This document shows, one piece after another, positions 1 to 7,014 of a DNA stretch of 35,323 nt. Origin of the DNA: a virus. The notes under the pieces are model-generated. The model saw nothing but the letters and a program-made list of their open reading frames with translations. It was not told where the DNA came from and did no database searches. Where the stretch lies: IMG/VR virus record IMGVR_UViG_3300021961_008723, positions 1-35,323 of that record. The stretch is one strand, 5' to 3'. The position numbers were made by a program, and so were the translations under genes. Position 1 is the first letter of the stretch, and the number at the start of each line of letters is the position of its first letter.

Positions 1-318
1 TATTCTTTGCTGTGCGCCCTTCATCTGCTTACGGATTCCTCCAAGTCCCAATCCGCTTGCAGTTACTTTAGTTTTTTTGGATGATATTTTAAATCTACCT
101 TTTTTTCCCTTTACTCTTACAAATTCGTTTTTAATTTGTTCTGCTTCACCACTATCAATTTTTCTCTTTCCAGAGGTAATCTCAATTAAAAGTTCTTTTA
201 AATATTGGCGATACGTTTCATAGTCAAGTTCATCAACCTCATTAGGTTCTAAGGCTAGTAATCTTAAAATTACCTCATCAATATTTTCAGTAGGTACATT
301 TGGTGGATTACCAGCCAT
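1..318 (-). CDS. N-terminus of putative tape-measure-like virion protein (partial)
   Basis: The frame is open from the ATG at 316-318 to the window edge (106 codons), so only the N-terminus is present. It begins MAGNPPNVPTENIDEVILR, is acidic and helical at first, and becomes very Lys/Arg-rich after about residue 65. I do not recognise a catalytic domain. The start lies inside the end of the preceding small gene (11-base overlap), which implies coupled translation. In tailed phages the gene directly after a frameshifted pair of tail-assembly chaperones is normally the tape measure protein, and the pair upstream here looks like that. The assignment therefore rests on position. A different large baseplate or hub protein is possible. 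Confidence 0.55.
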   Translation of the reverse strand, partial: MAGNPPNVPTENIDEVILRLLALEPNEVDELDYETYRQYLKELLIEITSGKRKIDSGEAEQIKNEFVRVKGKKGRFKISSKKTKVTASGLGLGGIRKQMKGAQQRI

Positions 319-481
319 TACTTTGTTGTTGTTGTTTGGACTCTTCTTCCTCTATATGTTGCTTGAGAAGTTCAACATAAATGTCTCTTTCCCAAGGTAT
401 CATATTTTCAATTTCTGTCAATGAATATTTATGGTACTGCATTAACGAAAAATTAAGTCGAAAGTAGTTTTCAAGGTCCAT
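308..481 (-). CDS. 51: gp51-like baseplate hub assembly protein, 57 aa; probable -1 frameshift extension of gp26
   Basis: A 57-residue reading frame starts MDLENYFRLNFSLMQYHKYS, has a central IENMIPWERDIYVELL helix and a Gln-rich tail. Its place directly after gene 26 matches T4 gene 51 (hub assembly catalyst), though it is far shorter than the T4 protein as I recall it. The ATG at 479-481 has no Shine-Dalgarno sequence in front of it and sits in the loop of a small hairpin. The frame is open upstream, through CGC ATA GCA CTG GTC CAC, to the slippery run at the end of gp26. A gp26-gp51 fusion made by -1 frameshifting is therefore at least as likely as independent initiation. Confidence 0.65.
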   Translation of the reverse strand: MDLENYFRLNFSLMQYHKYSLTEIENMIPWERDIYVELLKQHIEEEESKQQQQSNGW

Positions 482-505
482 GTGGACCAGTGCTATGCGA
501 AAAAA
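475..505 (-). promoter_or_regulatory. Candidate -1 ribosomal frameshift site at gp26/gp51 junction
   Basis: Near its end gp26 reads AGT TTT TTC GCA TAG on the minus strand. T TTT TTC (505-499) is a heptamer of the X XXY YYZ slippery class. A slip of one base back gives TTT TTT CGC ATA GCA and enters the frame of the 57-aa gene with no stop. Ten bases after the heptamer, GGTCC-ACAT-GGACC can form a 5-bp hairpin (488-475) that could act as a stimulator. The motif and frames are seen directly; actual frameshifting is inferred. Confidence 0.6.
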
Positions 506-1212
506 CTTGACAGTCCCTCAAGAACTACTTCACTCTCAACTTCAGTATTTGGATTCTTCACTTTTATAGTGTGTGACAACTTTGGCATAGTTTCAAAGAA
601 TTGCTCAATTTGTTTGAATTGAGACGAATTCATTTGATCCAAAAATTCCATAAGTTCTTTTTTAGTCACATCTGCAGAACTCCATACTTCATCTTCATTA
701 TAAATTTTATCTACACAAGCAGCAACAAGTTCAAAAGATTGTTCCATTGCATTGTTGTTTGACATATCAAAATTATTTTTAATGAATTGATCCAGAGAAG
801 GATACTTCATTTCCATAATCAAATTATCATCAAGTTTGATCTTATTTACATGATCATCATTTCTTTGAACCTTAATATCATCTACATTAATTTTCACAGG
901 AACTGTAGTTTCTTCATCATCTGGGCAAATAATATTAACCTCAATTTCTTCTCCTACAGACTTTCCACGAATGTTTAAAAATAAAAATTCAATATCAAAT
1001 GTAGGGAGAGATTCAACTTTAATATTTTTAGTCTCTATACAATTTTTAATAACTGTTTTAATTGCAGTAGTAATTTGTTTTGTGTCTTCTGATTCTAATG
1101 CAATTACTAATAGTTTTTCTTCTTTGACTAAAAATGGTCTATATTTTATAGTCTGTCCAGTCGAAGGCAATTCCAACTCATAAGTTGGAGTAGCAATTTT
1201 TGGTAAAGGCAT
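493..1212 (-). CDS. 26: Baseplate hub subunit gp26 (tail assembly chaperone-like)
   Basis: This 239-aa protein begins MPLPKIATPTYELELPSTGQ and carries the YRPFLVKEEKLLVIALES segment typical of the T4 gp26 baseplate family (T4 gp26 is about 208 aa). A charged middle region with NIICPDDEE is followed by a helical C-terminus. The ATG has a good AGGAGATT ribosome site. In T4, gp26 is counted with the baseplate hub and precedes gene 51, as here. The last codons carry a TTTTTTC slippery run just before the stop, so a minor C-terminally extended form fused to gp51 is likely. Family assignment is firm; the exact role in this phage is by homology. Confidence 0.85.
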   Translation of the reverse strand: MPLPKIATPTYELELPSTGQTIKYRPFLVKEEKLLVIALESEDTKQITTAIKTVIKNCIETKNIKVESLPTFDIEFLFLNIRGKSVGEEIEVNIICPDDEETTVPVKINVDDIKVQRNDDHVNKIKLDDNLIMEMKYPSLDQFIKNNFDMSNNNAMEQSFELVAACVDKIYNEDEVWSSADVTKKELMEFLDQMNSSQFKQIEQFFETMPKLSHTIKVKNPNTEVESEVVLEGLSSFFA

Positions 1213-1243
1213 AATCTCCTATACGATTCAGTTACTTTATTTA

Positions 1244-2185
1244 TTAGGCAATGTTCTGGGCATCTGCAAGTTGTCTAGTAATTCTTGAAGATTCTGCTAT
1301 GGTTCCTGCACCAGTATTAGAAAGAGTTCCTGGGGATATATTGAATTGATTTGGTGATAGATTATTCGAAACTTCTATTGGTTCAACACCAAAGTTAAGA
1401 GTTTGGCCTGTGTTGAAAATAGAATTACTATTCAAAACTGCCTGTTGTTCAGGACTAATATTGATTGGATCAGGTACTCCACTTGCAGATGGAGGAGCAG
1501 TTCCTGCAGCATCTGTTCCTCGCTTATTCTCAGTAACATATCGATCATAAGAAAATGAAACTGTACATTTTAAAAGTTGTGATGCCTCATACGAAACTGG
1601 CATTGAGGTTATAGAAATTGGAAAAGCATTAAAGAAAGAGTATATAAGTTTACTTCTACCTTGACTGCTTGGTTCTAAAGGTGCCTTTCCTGGAACTGCA
1701 ATATCCTTTTCAAATTTAGTGATGTATATTGTAGTCTTGTATGTTCTAGGATACATGATTCTATAAAAAGAATTCAAATTTGCAGATGTGGCATTCTGCT
1801 CACCAGAAATAAATTGCATCCATCTTTCAAACAATCTAATTTGAGTGTATGTATTATTCACATAGAATGTAAAATCTGCTCTGTCATCATACAATCTTCT
1901 GTATGCATGACGTTGTGTAACTCCTGTAAAGTCATTATTTAATTCATGAGTTGCCAGTTGAGATCCAGGAAGCGTCGCGTCTGAACATGAGAGAGTAAGT
2001 AGATCACTGAGATCCGTTGTTACTGGAACAGATTTACTTATAAAACTGGATACAGTATCCTGTGAAATCGAAGGAAATGTGTTAGGTATTGCAAAGTAAC
2101 ATTCAAAAGTAGAAGTTAATGCTGGTTGCAATAACTTTGCTTTAATATTACTAACAGACCTTGCTTTAGGATTGGGGGCACCCAT
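1244..2185 (-). CDS. 54: Baseplate tail tube initiator gp54
   Basis: The 313-aa protein is close in length to T4 gp54 (320 aa), the protein on which tail tube polymerisation starts. Visible similarity is to the tube-like fold: a TIYITKFEKD strand region, then SFFNAFPISITSMPVSYEAS and LLKCTVSFSYDRYVTE, matching the repeated strands shared by gp19, gp48 and gp54. The C-terminus is low-complexity (Asn/Ser/Ile rich). Translation starts at the ATG at 2183-2185 without an obvious Shine-Dalgarno, behind a CATAAATA late box. It lies divergent from gene 4 and near genes 48 and 53, as expected for baseplate genes. A swap of the gp54 and gp48 names between the two tube-like proteins is the main alternative. 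Confidence 0.72.
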   Translation of the reverse strand: MGAPNPKARSVSNIKAKLLQPALTSTFECYFAIPNTFPSISQDTVSSFISKSVPVTTDLSDLLTLSCSDATLPGSQLATHELNNDFTGVTQRHAYRRLYDDRADFTFYVNNTYTQIRLFERWMQFISGEQNATSANLNSFYRIMYPRTYKTTIYITKFEKDIAVPGKAPLEPSSQGRSKLIYSFFNAFPISITSMPVSYEASQLLKCTVSFSYDRYVTENKRGTDAAGTAPPSASGVPDPINISPEQQAVLNSNSIFNTGQTLNFGVEPIEVSNNLSPNQFNISPGTLSNTGAGTIAESSRITRQLADAQNIA

Positions 2186-2187
2186 TT

Positions 2188-2195
2188 TATAAATA
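2188..2195 (+). promoter_or_regulatory. T4-type late promoter (TATAAATA) for gp4
   Basis: An exact TATAAATA lies 21 bases upstream of the gp4 ATG. This is the consensus late -10 element read by the gp55/gp33-modified polymerase of T4-like phages. Confidence 0.75.
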
Positions 2196-2211
2196 CAGGG
2201 GATTTATTATG

Positions 2212-2219
2212 TATTTATG
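2212..2219 (-). promoter_or_regulatory. Late promoter variant (CATAAATA) for gp54
   Basis: CATAAATA on the minus strand differs by one base from the late consensus and lies 26 bases ahead of the gp54 start. With the plus-strand box at 2188-2195 it forms a compact divergent pair; this box overlaps the gp4 start codon. Confidence 0.55.
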
Positions 2220-2663
2220 GGCAAAGACGGTAGATATCATCAAGGAAAATTTAATCCACAAAATCCTGAAAAGTATAAAGGCGATCCATCAAATATCATT
2301 TACAGGAGTTCATGGGAACTTAGATTTATGAGATATTGTGATCGCAATGTTTCAATTTTAGAATGGGGATCTGAAGAGTTTTACATTCCATATTTCGATC
2401 CTACAACCCACCAAGTACGTAGATACTTTCCAGATTTTATCGTAAAACTTAAAGAGAGTTCAGGTAAAATTAGAAGATATCTGATAGAAGTTAAACCAAA
2501 GAGACAGACTGCTCCTCCCACTGTGGGGAATAAAAAGAGAAAAACACTGATCACCGAAGCATTAACTTATGAAAAGAATGTAGCAAAATGGAAAGCTGCA
2601 AAAGAATGGTGTCTTGACCATGGTTTGGAATTTAAGATCATCACAGAAGATGATCTGTGGTGA
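2217..2663 (+). CDS. 4: Head completion protein gp4 (PD-(D/E)XK-like fold)
   Basis: The 148-aa protein matches T4 gp4 (about 150 aa), needed to complete filled heads before tail joining. It starts MGKDGRYHQGKFNPQNPEKY and contains SSWELRFMRYCDRN, then FPDFIVKL and YLIEVKPKRQT. The Glu of SSWE, the Asp of PDFIV and the Glu-x-Lys of IEVK have the order and spacing of a PD-(D/E)XK nuclease site, as in TnsA and related proteins. The ATG follows a CAGGGGATT ribosome site and a perfect TATAAATA. It is read rightward ahead of gp48 and gp53, giving a late virion operon. Confidence 0.85.
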   Translation: MGKDGRYHQGKFNPQNPEKYKGDPSNIIYRSSWELRFMRYCDRNVSILEWGSEEFYIPYFDPTTHQVRRYFPDFIVKLKESSGKIRRYLIEVKPKRQTAPPTVGNKKRKTLITEALTYEKNVAKWKAAKEWCLDHGLEFKIITEDDLW

Positions 2664-2669
2664 TAAATA
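2662..2669 (+). promoter_or_regulatory. Late promoter variant (GATAAATA) for gp48
   Basis: GATAAATA overlaps the gp4 stop and lies 23 bases ahead of the gp48 ATG. The same variant precedes the membrane protein gene that starts at 21024. Confidence 0.5.
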
Positions 2670-2692
2670 TTAATACAAATAAGACTTAAAAA

Positions 2693-4039
2693 ATGGCACT
2701 CAATTGCCCACCTGGTACAATTTGTCCGAAAAAACCATATGAGGCGAATGTTGGACCAAACGGAACAAAGTTATTTTTTTTCACATCAACAAAAGTAAAT
2801 CAAGATTCTTCTGGAAAAGTTAATGGAGGTCAAACTACATTATTATACTCTGCCACACCCAATAATTATGTCCCCGCTGCAACTACAAATGATGGAGGAA
2901 AAACCTGGAATTATTTAAAAGATTCTGAGGGTAAATTTATTCTAGGTGATGATGCAAGAAGATCTTTACAAGAAGGTGTTTTAAAAACAAATACAAATAA
3001 TGTTATCAAGAGTAGTGCTATAGAAGGAGGAGTACCTGAAGTACAAGCAAAAACCTTACAGTTAAATCAAAACACTGCATCATCAAATGCTCCTACGACT
3101 GGAGATAATCAAGAGGGCAAAGGAAATACAAAAGCAGAAGAATTTAATGCAGATAAACTATTAACAGAAATAAAAGATGCTGGGGTAAGAGAAAAATATG
3201 ATGCAAGGGTACAATATCCAATTGATGCCAAATTTGATGATCAGGATTGTATTAAATTTTCGATGTTTAGATACACTCCTAAAAAATTTAGTGTTACACC
3301 AGACTTAGGAGGATTCTCTGGTTCAAACAAAGGATCTCCAACTCCAATGGGAAGTGTAATTCTTCCGATTCAACCTCAAATATCAGATGCTAATGTAGTC
3401 TTATGGGGAGAAGATTCTTTAAATGCTTTACAAGCACTAGCAGGTGCAGCAGCATTGGCAGGAATACAAAAAGGTCCAACGGGTATTGGTGAAGAAATTG
3501 GTACAATTGCAGAAGGTATCAGGACAAAAAATACAGATATTAAAGCATCCTTAGCCGCATATTTTGCAGGTCAAGCAGCAGGAGCAAATCAAGGATTCTT
3601 TACAAGAGCAACAGGAGCAGTCTTAAATAATAATCTTGAATTATTATTTCAAGGACCATCCCTCAGATCATTTACATTTACATTTTCACTTTCTGCTCGA
3701 TACAAAGAAGAATCTCAAGCAATTAGAAAAATTATCAGATTCTTCAAACAAGGTATGTCAGTCAAAAGATCTACCAGTGCATTGTTTTTAAAAACACCAA
3801 ATATTTTTGATATTGAATACTTACATAAAGGACAATCTCATCCATATATAAATCAAATAAAAACATGTGCTCTACAAAACTTCGTAGTTAATTATACTCC
3901 TGGAGGTAATTATGCGACCTTCGAAGATGGTGCAATGACACAATATGATCTCAACTTAACATTTGGTGAGATTGAACCCATCTTTGATGATGACTATAAA
4001 AAACTTGATGGTAATGCAGATACTAAGATAGGTTACTAA
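2693..4039 (+). CDS. 48: Baseplate tail tube cap gp48
   Basis: The 448-aa protein is larger than T4 gp48 (about 364 aa) but shows the expected C-terminal tube-fold block: NNLELLFQGPSLRSFTFTFS, a helix with IRKIIRFFKQGMSVKRS, then IKTCALQNFVVNYTPGGNYA and a final DLNLTFGEIEPIFDDDY. The N-terminal 150 residues are rich in Asn, Thr and Gly and look like a lineage-specific addition. An Ala/Gly-rich helical stretch lies around residues 245-310. It would cap the baseplate hub and start the tail tube with gp54. There is no clear Shine-Dalgarno before the ATG. The stop is two bases from gp53, so the two are co-transcribed. Confidence 0.75.
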   Translation: MALNCPPGTICPKKPYEANVGPNGTKLFFFTSTKVNQDSSGKVNGGQTTLLYSATPNNYVPAATTNDGGKTWNYLKDSEGKFILGDDARRSLQEGVLKTNTNNVIKSSAIEGGVPEVQAKTLQLNQNTASSNAPTTGDNQEGKGNTKAEEFNADKLLTEIKDAGVREKYDARVQYPIDAKFDDQDCIKFSMFRYTPKKFSVTPDLGGFSGSNKGSPTPMGSVILPIQPQISDANVVLWGEDSLNALQALAGAAALAGIQKGPTGIGEEIGTIAEGIRTKNTDIKASLAAYFAGQAAGANQGFFTRATGAVLNNNLELLFQGPSLRSFTFTFSLSARYKEESQAIRKIIRFFKQGMSVKRSTSALFLKTPNIFDIEYLHKGQSHPYINQIKTCALQNFVVNYTPGGNYATFEDGAMTQYDLNLTFGEIEPIFDDDYKKLDGNADTKIGY

Positions 4040-4041
4040 AA

Positions 4042-5052
4042 ATGGCATCTTACTTCAGACAAGTTCCCAACTTTGAGTATGTCTCCAGAAATAAAGGAGA
4101 ACAAAACATATCAGATTATGTTGAAGTTAAAAACCTTTTTAAAAAAGGAAGATTAAGAGAAGACATTTTTGGTAATCTTACGTTCTTTGAAAAATATCAA
4201 ATCATTGGTGATGATAGACCTGATAATGTTGCATTCAAATTGTATGAAGATGAAACCTTAGATTGGGTGGTTTTACTTTCAAACAACATATTGAATCATC
4301 AAACTGAGTGGCCTCTTCCTCAAAATATTTTTGATAGTGTCATGCTGGAACGTTATGGTTCTTATGATAACTTATATTCTGGTGTTCATCATTATGAAAC
4401 TGTAGAAATTAAGAATTCAATTGGAAGAACTGTTCTTCCTGCAGGAATAAGAACACCATTGAGTTGGAAAACAAATGGTAACTTTTTAGAAATCATCAAC
4501 TCTAAAATAGACACTTTAGTTGGTAGTGCGTCTACTACAACTGTGAATGTAACTATGGTAAATGGAATTCTTGGTCTAGAAGAAAATGATCAAGTTACCA
4601 TCGATGGCGTATCTGAAAAACAATATAATGGACAATATGTTGTAACAGGAATCACTTCGGTAAGTAGTGATATTGTTTATGGATTTACTTATAGTTTACC
4701 ATCTATTCCTAACATAGTTTCGCCCACATTATCGACACCAAGAAAAGAAGAAGTTCATTATACAGTATCCGAAGAATCATTGAATCCAGGAAACTCTTAT
4801 TATTACGAATACTGGGATGAAAACTTGGGATATTCAGTTCAAATTCCATCAACAGCATTTGTAAGAGCAGTAACAAATTATGAGTATGAATTAGAAATCA
4901 ATGAGGCAAAGAGAAATATTTACGTTCTCAAAGCGAAGTATTTGAATGTTCTGTTCAATGATATGGATAGTATCATGCCATATAAAAAAGGTGGGACTCA
5001 ATATGTAAGTCCCACCCTTAAGAGAGCCGATAATATTAAACTTTACGAGTGA
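4042..5052 (+). CDS. 53: Baseplate wedge subunit gp53
   Basis: The N-terminal third is characteristic of gp53: YFRQVPNFEYVSR, then FKLYEDETLDWVVLLSNNIL and a WPLPQNIFDS segment. T4 gp53 is about 196 aa, whereas this protein has 336. The extra length is a central insert (about residues 140-245) with repeated VT/VNG strands, TTTVNVTMVNG and ENDQVTIDGVSEKQYNG, that looks like a small beta domain placed on the wedge. The C-terminal NEAKRNIYVLKAKYLNVLFND helix is conserved in cyanophage relatives as I recall them. The last codons double as the terminator of gp32 on the other strand. Confidence 0.8.
   Translation: MASYFRQVPNFEYVSRNKGEQNISDYVEVKNLFKKGRLREDIFGNLTFFEKYQIIGDDRPDNVAFKLYEDETLDWVVLLSNNILNHQTEWPLPQNIFDSVMLERYGSYDNLYSGVHHYETVEIKNSIGRTVLPAGIRTPLSWKTNGNFLEIINSKIDTLVGSASTTTVNVTMVNGILGLEENDQVTIDGVSEKQYNGQYVVTGITSVSSDIVYGFTYSLPSIPNIVSPTLSTPRKEEVHYTVSEESLNPGNSYYYEYWDENLGYSVQIPSTAFVRAVTNYEYELEINEAKRNIYVLKAKYLNVLFNDMDSIMPYKKGGTQYVSPTLKRADNIKLYE
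4984..5017 (-). terminator. Intrinsic terminator of gp32, embedded in gp53 codons
   Basis: On the minus strand GGTGGGACT and AGTCCCACC form a perfect 9-bp stem with a 9-base loop, followed directly by TTTTTT. It lies 36 bases past the gp32 stop and entirely inside the 3' coding end of convergent gp53. No T-run follows it on the plus strand, so it should work only leftward. Confidence 0.8.
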
Positions 5053-6012
5053 TCAATCCTCGGCAAGTTTTTGGAAGTAAGACAGAGCATCATCTTCATC
5101 TTCATCCGTTTCATCAACAGAATTGGTGATCTTAGGAAGAGAAGGTTCAACTGACTTACTCTTACGATATGATTCTTCAAGTTCTGCCATTACATCTTCT
5201 TCTTTATTCTTCTTAGGAATATAAGATTCGTATTGCTCCTCTTCATCGAATGAAGCGGTCTTGGGTGCAGTCTTACCAATACCAAGAACATAGTTCATGC
5301 GCTTCTCAAGTTCTTCATATGTCTTGAACTGATCAGGTGCAATAACAGCAGACAAGGAATACTCTTTCTTCCAAATAGCTTCGAGAGCATCATCGTCTTC
5401 AAGAAGAGGACTTGAACGATCAAATTCAGATTTATCGTAGTTCCAATAACCTTCAACCTTACGGATCTTTAGACGAAAGTTTGCACCACTCCAGAAATCA
5501 AAAGGATTGATGGGTTCTTCATCTTCAAATTCTGGTTGCATTGCATTGAGGATCTTATCAAAGATCTTCTTACCAAACTTGAACAGGAAGACTTTACCTT
5601 CGTTCTCGGGGTGAGCAGGATCCTTCACAACATAAATGTTGCTGTAGTAGGAAAGTTTACGCTTTTGCTTACGAACAGTTTCTTTATCTTTATCGCTTCC
5701 ACTATTCCAAAGACTGCGATTATACTCCGAAACGGGATCTTTCTGTCCAATCGTAGTCAAAGAATTTTCAATGTACCAACCACCAGGACCTTGGAATCCA
5801 TGGGAATACATTTTAACCCAGGGAAGGTCTTCTCCTTCTGGTGCGGGAAGGAATCGGATGATTGCAGATCCGACTCCAGTTTTATCCATTTCAGGTTTCC
5901 AATAGCGATCATCAGCACTACTAGAACCAGTGTTCATTTTCTCAACTTCTTTCACCAGTTTATCAGTGAGAGAACCGAGTTTAGATTGCTTTTTAAGTGA
6001 TTCAAAGGACAT
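5053..6012 (-). CDS. 32: Single-stranded DNA-binding protein gp32
   Basis: The 319-aa protein has the gp32 layout: a basic N-terminal B region (FESLKKQSKLGSLTDKL), an OB-fold core (about residues 30-250, with GSAIIRFLPAPEGEDLPWVK and KVFLFKFGKKIFDKI), and an acidic tail ending EDEDDALSYFQKLAED. The core binds ssDNA; the tail recruits replication and recombination partners such as gp59, encoded nearby. The T4 zinc ligands (one His, three Cys) are absent: the corresponding loop reads GWYIENSLTTIGQKDPVSEY and the whole protein has no cysteine. The ATG is preceded by GGAG. A TTGACG-17-TATACT promoter lies at the end of the neighbouring gene. Confidence 0.95.
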   Translation of the reverse strand: MSFESLKKQSKLGSLTDKLVKEVEKMNTGSSSADDRYWKPEMDKTGVGSAIIRFLPAPEGEDLPWVKMYSHGFQGPGGWYIENSLTTIGQKDPVSEYNRSLWNSGSDKDKETVRKQKRKLSYYSNIYVVKDPAHPENEGKVFLFKFGKKIFDKILNAMQPEFEDEEPINPFDFWSGANFRLKIRKVEGYWNYDKSEFDRSSPLLEDDDALEAIWKKEYSLSAVIAPDQFKTYEELEKRMNYVLGIGKTAPKTASFDEEEQYESYIPKKNKEEDVMAELEESYRKSKSVEPSLPKITNSVDETDEDEDDALSYFQKLAED

Positions 6013-6077
6013 TAAATTGCTCCGTATTTGGCCTGTGTGGATTAACTTGGGTGCGGATCTCCCAGCCGCATGACCTT

Positions 6078-6106
6078 AGTATATCAGGTCTCGTCGCTCT
6101 CGTCAA
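6078..6106 (-). promoter_or_regulatory. Sigma70-like promoter for gp32
   Basis: TTGACG (6106-6101), a 17-base spacer and TATACT (6083-6078) on the minus strand lie 66 bases upstream of the gp32 ATG. The -35 box is within the last codons of the DUF1825 gene. The leader between promoter and ATG holds a possible GCGG/CCGC hairpin, a plausible place for gp32 autocontrol (inference). Confidence 0.55.
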
Positions 6107-6425
6107 TCTGCTGACGCATAACATCTATTAATCTATCCATGTTACTGAATATGATATTCATATCAGTCTTTTCAGGAAGACCCATCATAACTGCAGATTC
6201 CATAATTTTATTTTTCATTTCTTTCGCGTCTGGATCTTCCGAAAGACTCAATCTAGTATACAGTATCTGCTGTTTTTTAAGAAGTTTTTGTAGCAAATCA
6301 ACATGTTTAATTTTATCGCTGTTAGACATTCTAGAAAATTCAAACACATTTGCATATACTTCTTCTTGTAGTTCTGATATTTCTGCCATCTCAGCACGAA
6401 CTACTTCAGAATCAAAAAAACTCAC
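6084..6425 (-). CDS. DUF1825 family protein (cyanobacterial-type)
   Basis: The protein starts (GTG) SFFDSEVVRAEMAEISELQE and contains LYTRLSLSEDPDAKEM and FSNMDRLIDVMRQQID. I recognise this as the DUF1825 family, a short helical protein found mainly in cyanobacteria whose members start FFDSE and carry an RFELSED-like motif. The GTG at 6425-6423 is preferred: it has a GGAG seven or eight bases before it, overlaps the gp59 stop as GTGA, and gives the family N-terminus; 113 aa result. It sits between gp59 and gp32 in the replication operon, suggesting a role in early or middle takeover. Its biochemical function is unknown to me. Confidence 0.75.
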   Translation of the reverse strand: MSFFDSEVVRAEMAEISELQEEVYANVFEFSRMSNSDKIKHVDLLQKLLKKQQILYTRLSLSEDPDAKEMKNKIMESAVMMGLPEKTDMNIIFSNMDRLIDVMRQQIDESDET

Positions 6426-7012
6426 AATACACACTCCTTAAGAATTTTTCTGTATTTAAATACATCTGTATGTAGGAATGGAGAATACTTTAATATTCTC
6501 ATCGAAACAAATTCCCAAATTGGATCCTCCATCTTCTTATCAAAATCCTTTCTGAAGTTTAAGATATTGTTTAATACTACCATACTTTCAAGAGATATTT
6601 TTCCTTGAAGATAGTCTTTAAGAATTTTTGGATGTTGCCCATTCTTAATTTCAAACATCTCATCAAATTTTTTAGAATCAAAAATAGATTCTACCTCTTC
6701 CTTAAAGATATAGGATAACGATTGTACTTTTTTGTTCCATGTTTTATACCTAGATTCTCCTTCTCTTATAATTTCTCCAATCCAAAGAGCTTGAGGATCT
6801 TGGCATTCTATAAAATTTGCAACAAAAAAATCCAATATTTCTTTATCGGTTTTTTGACGACTCATTTTTTCAAACCACATTCTATCCTTTCGTTTATAGA
6901 ATGCTTGAAGAGATGCTTTTACTTTCCCATTATATTTGTGAAAGTCGTAGTTTGGTTTTGTGAAGTGATTTTTGAGTGCCAAATATGTTTTATAACAATT
7001 CAGTGGTTCCAC
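6422..7012 (-). CDS. 59: Loader of replicative helicase gp59
   Basis: The 196-aa protein is close in length to T4 gp59 (217 aa) and begins CYKTYLALKNHFTKPNYDFH, the conserved start of this family; it is basic and nearly all-helical. In T4, gp59 binds forks and gp32-coated ssDNA and loads the gp41 helicase. No ATG is available near the conserved start, so translation probably begins at the GTG at 7012-7010, two bases after the gp33 stop. The gene order gp33, gp59, then gp32 (with one insertion) is that of T4. Confidence 0.85.
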   Translation of the reverse strand: MEPLNCYKTYLALKNHFTKPNYDFHKYNGKVKASLQAFYKRKDRMWFEKMSRQKTDKEILDFFVANFIECQDPQALWIGEIIREGESRYKTWNKKVQSLSYIFKEEVESIFDSKKFDEMFEIKNGQHPKILKDYLQGKISLESMVVLNNILNFRKDFDKKMEDPIWEFVSMRILKYSPFLHTDVFKYRKILKECVL

Positions 7013-7014
7013 TA

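Noticed and set aside
499-505. Six-T run at the end of gp26 as a sequencing error that splits one gene
   Set aside because: A length error in the run would fuse the frames, but gp26 and gp51 are separate genes in T4, and a slippery heptamer with a hairpin is a more natural reading. It cannot be fully excluded from sequence alone.
5536-6000. 154-codon rightward open frame opposite gp32
   Set aside because: Fully inside gp32 on the other strand, without a ribosome site or domain.
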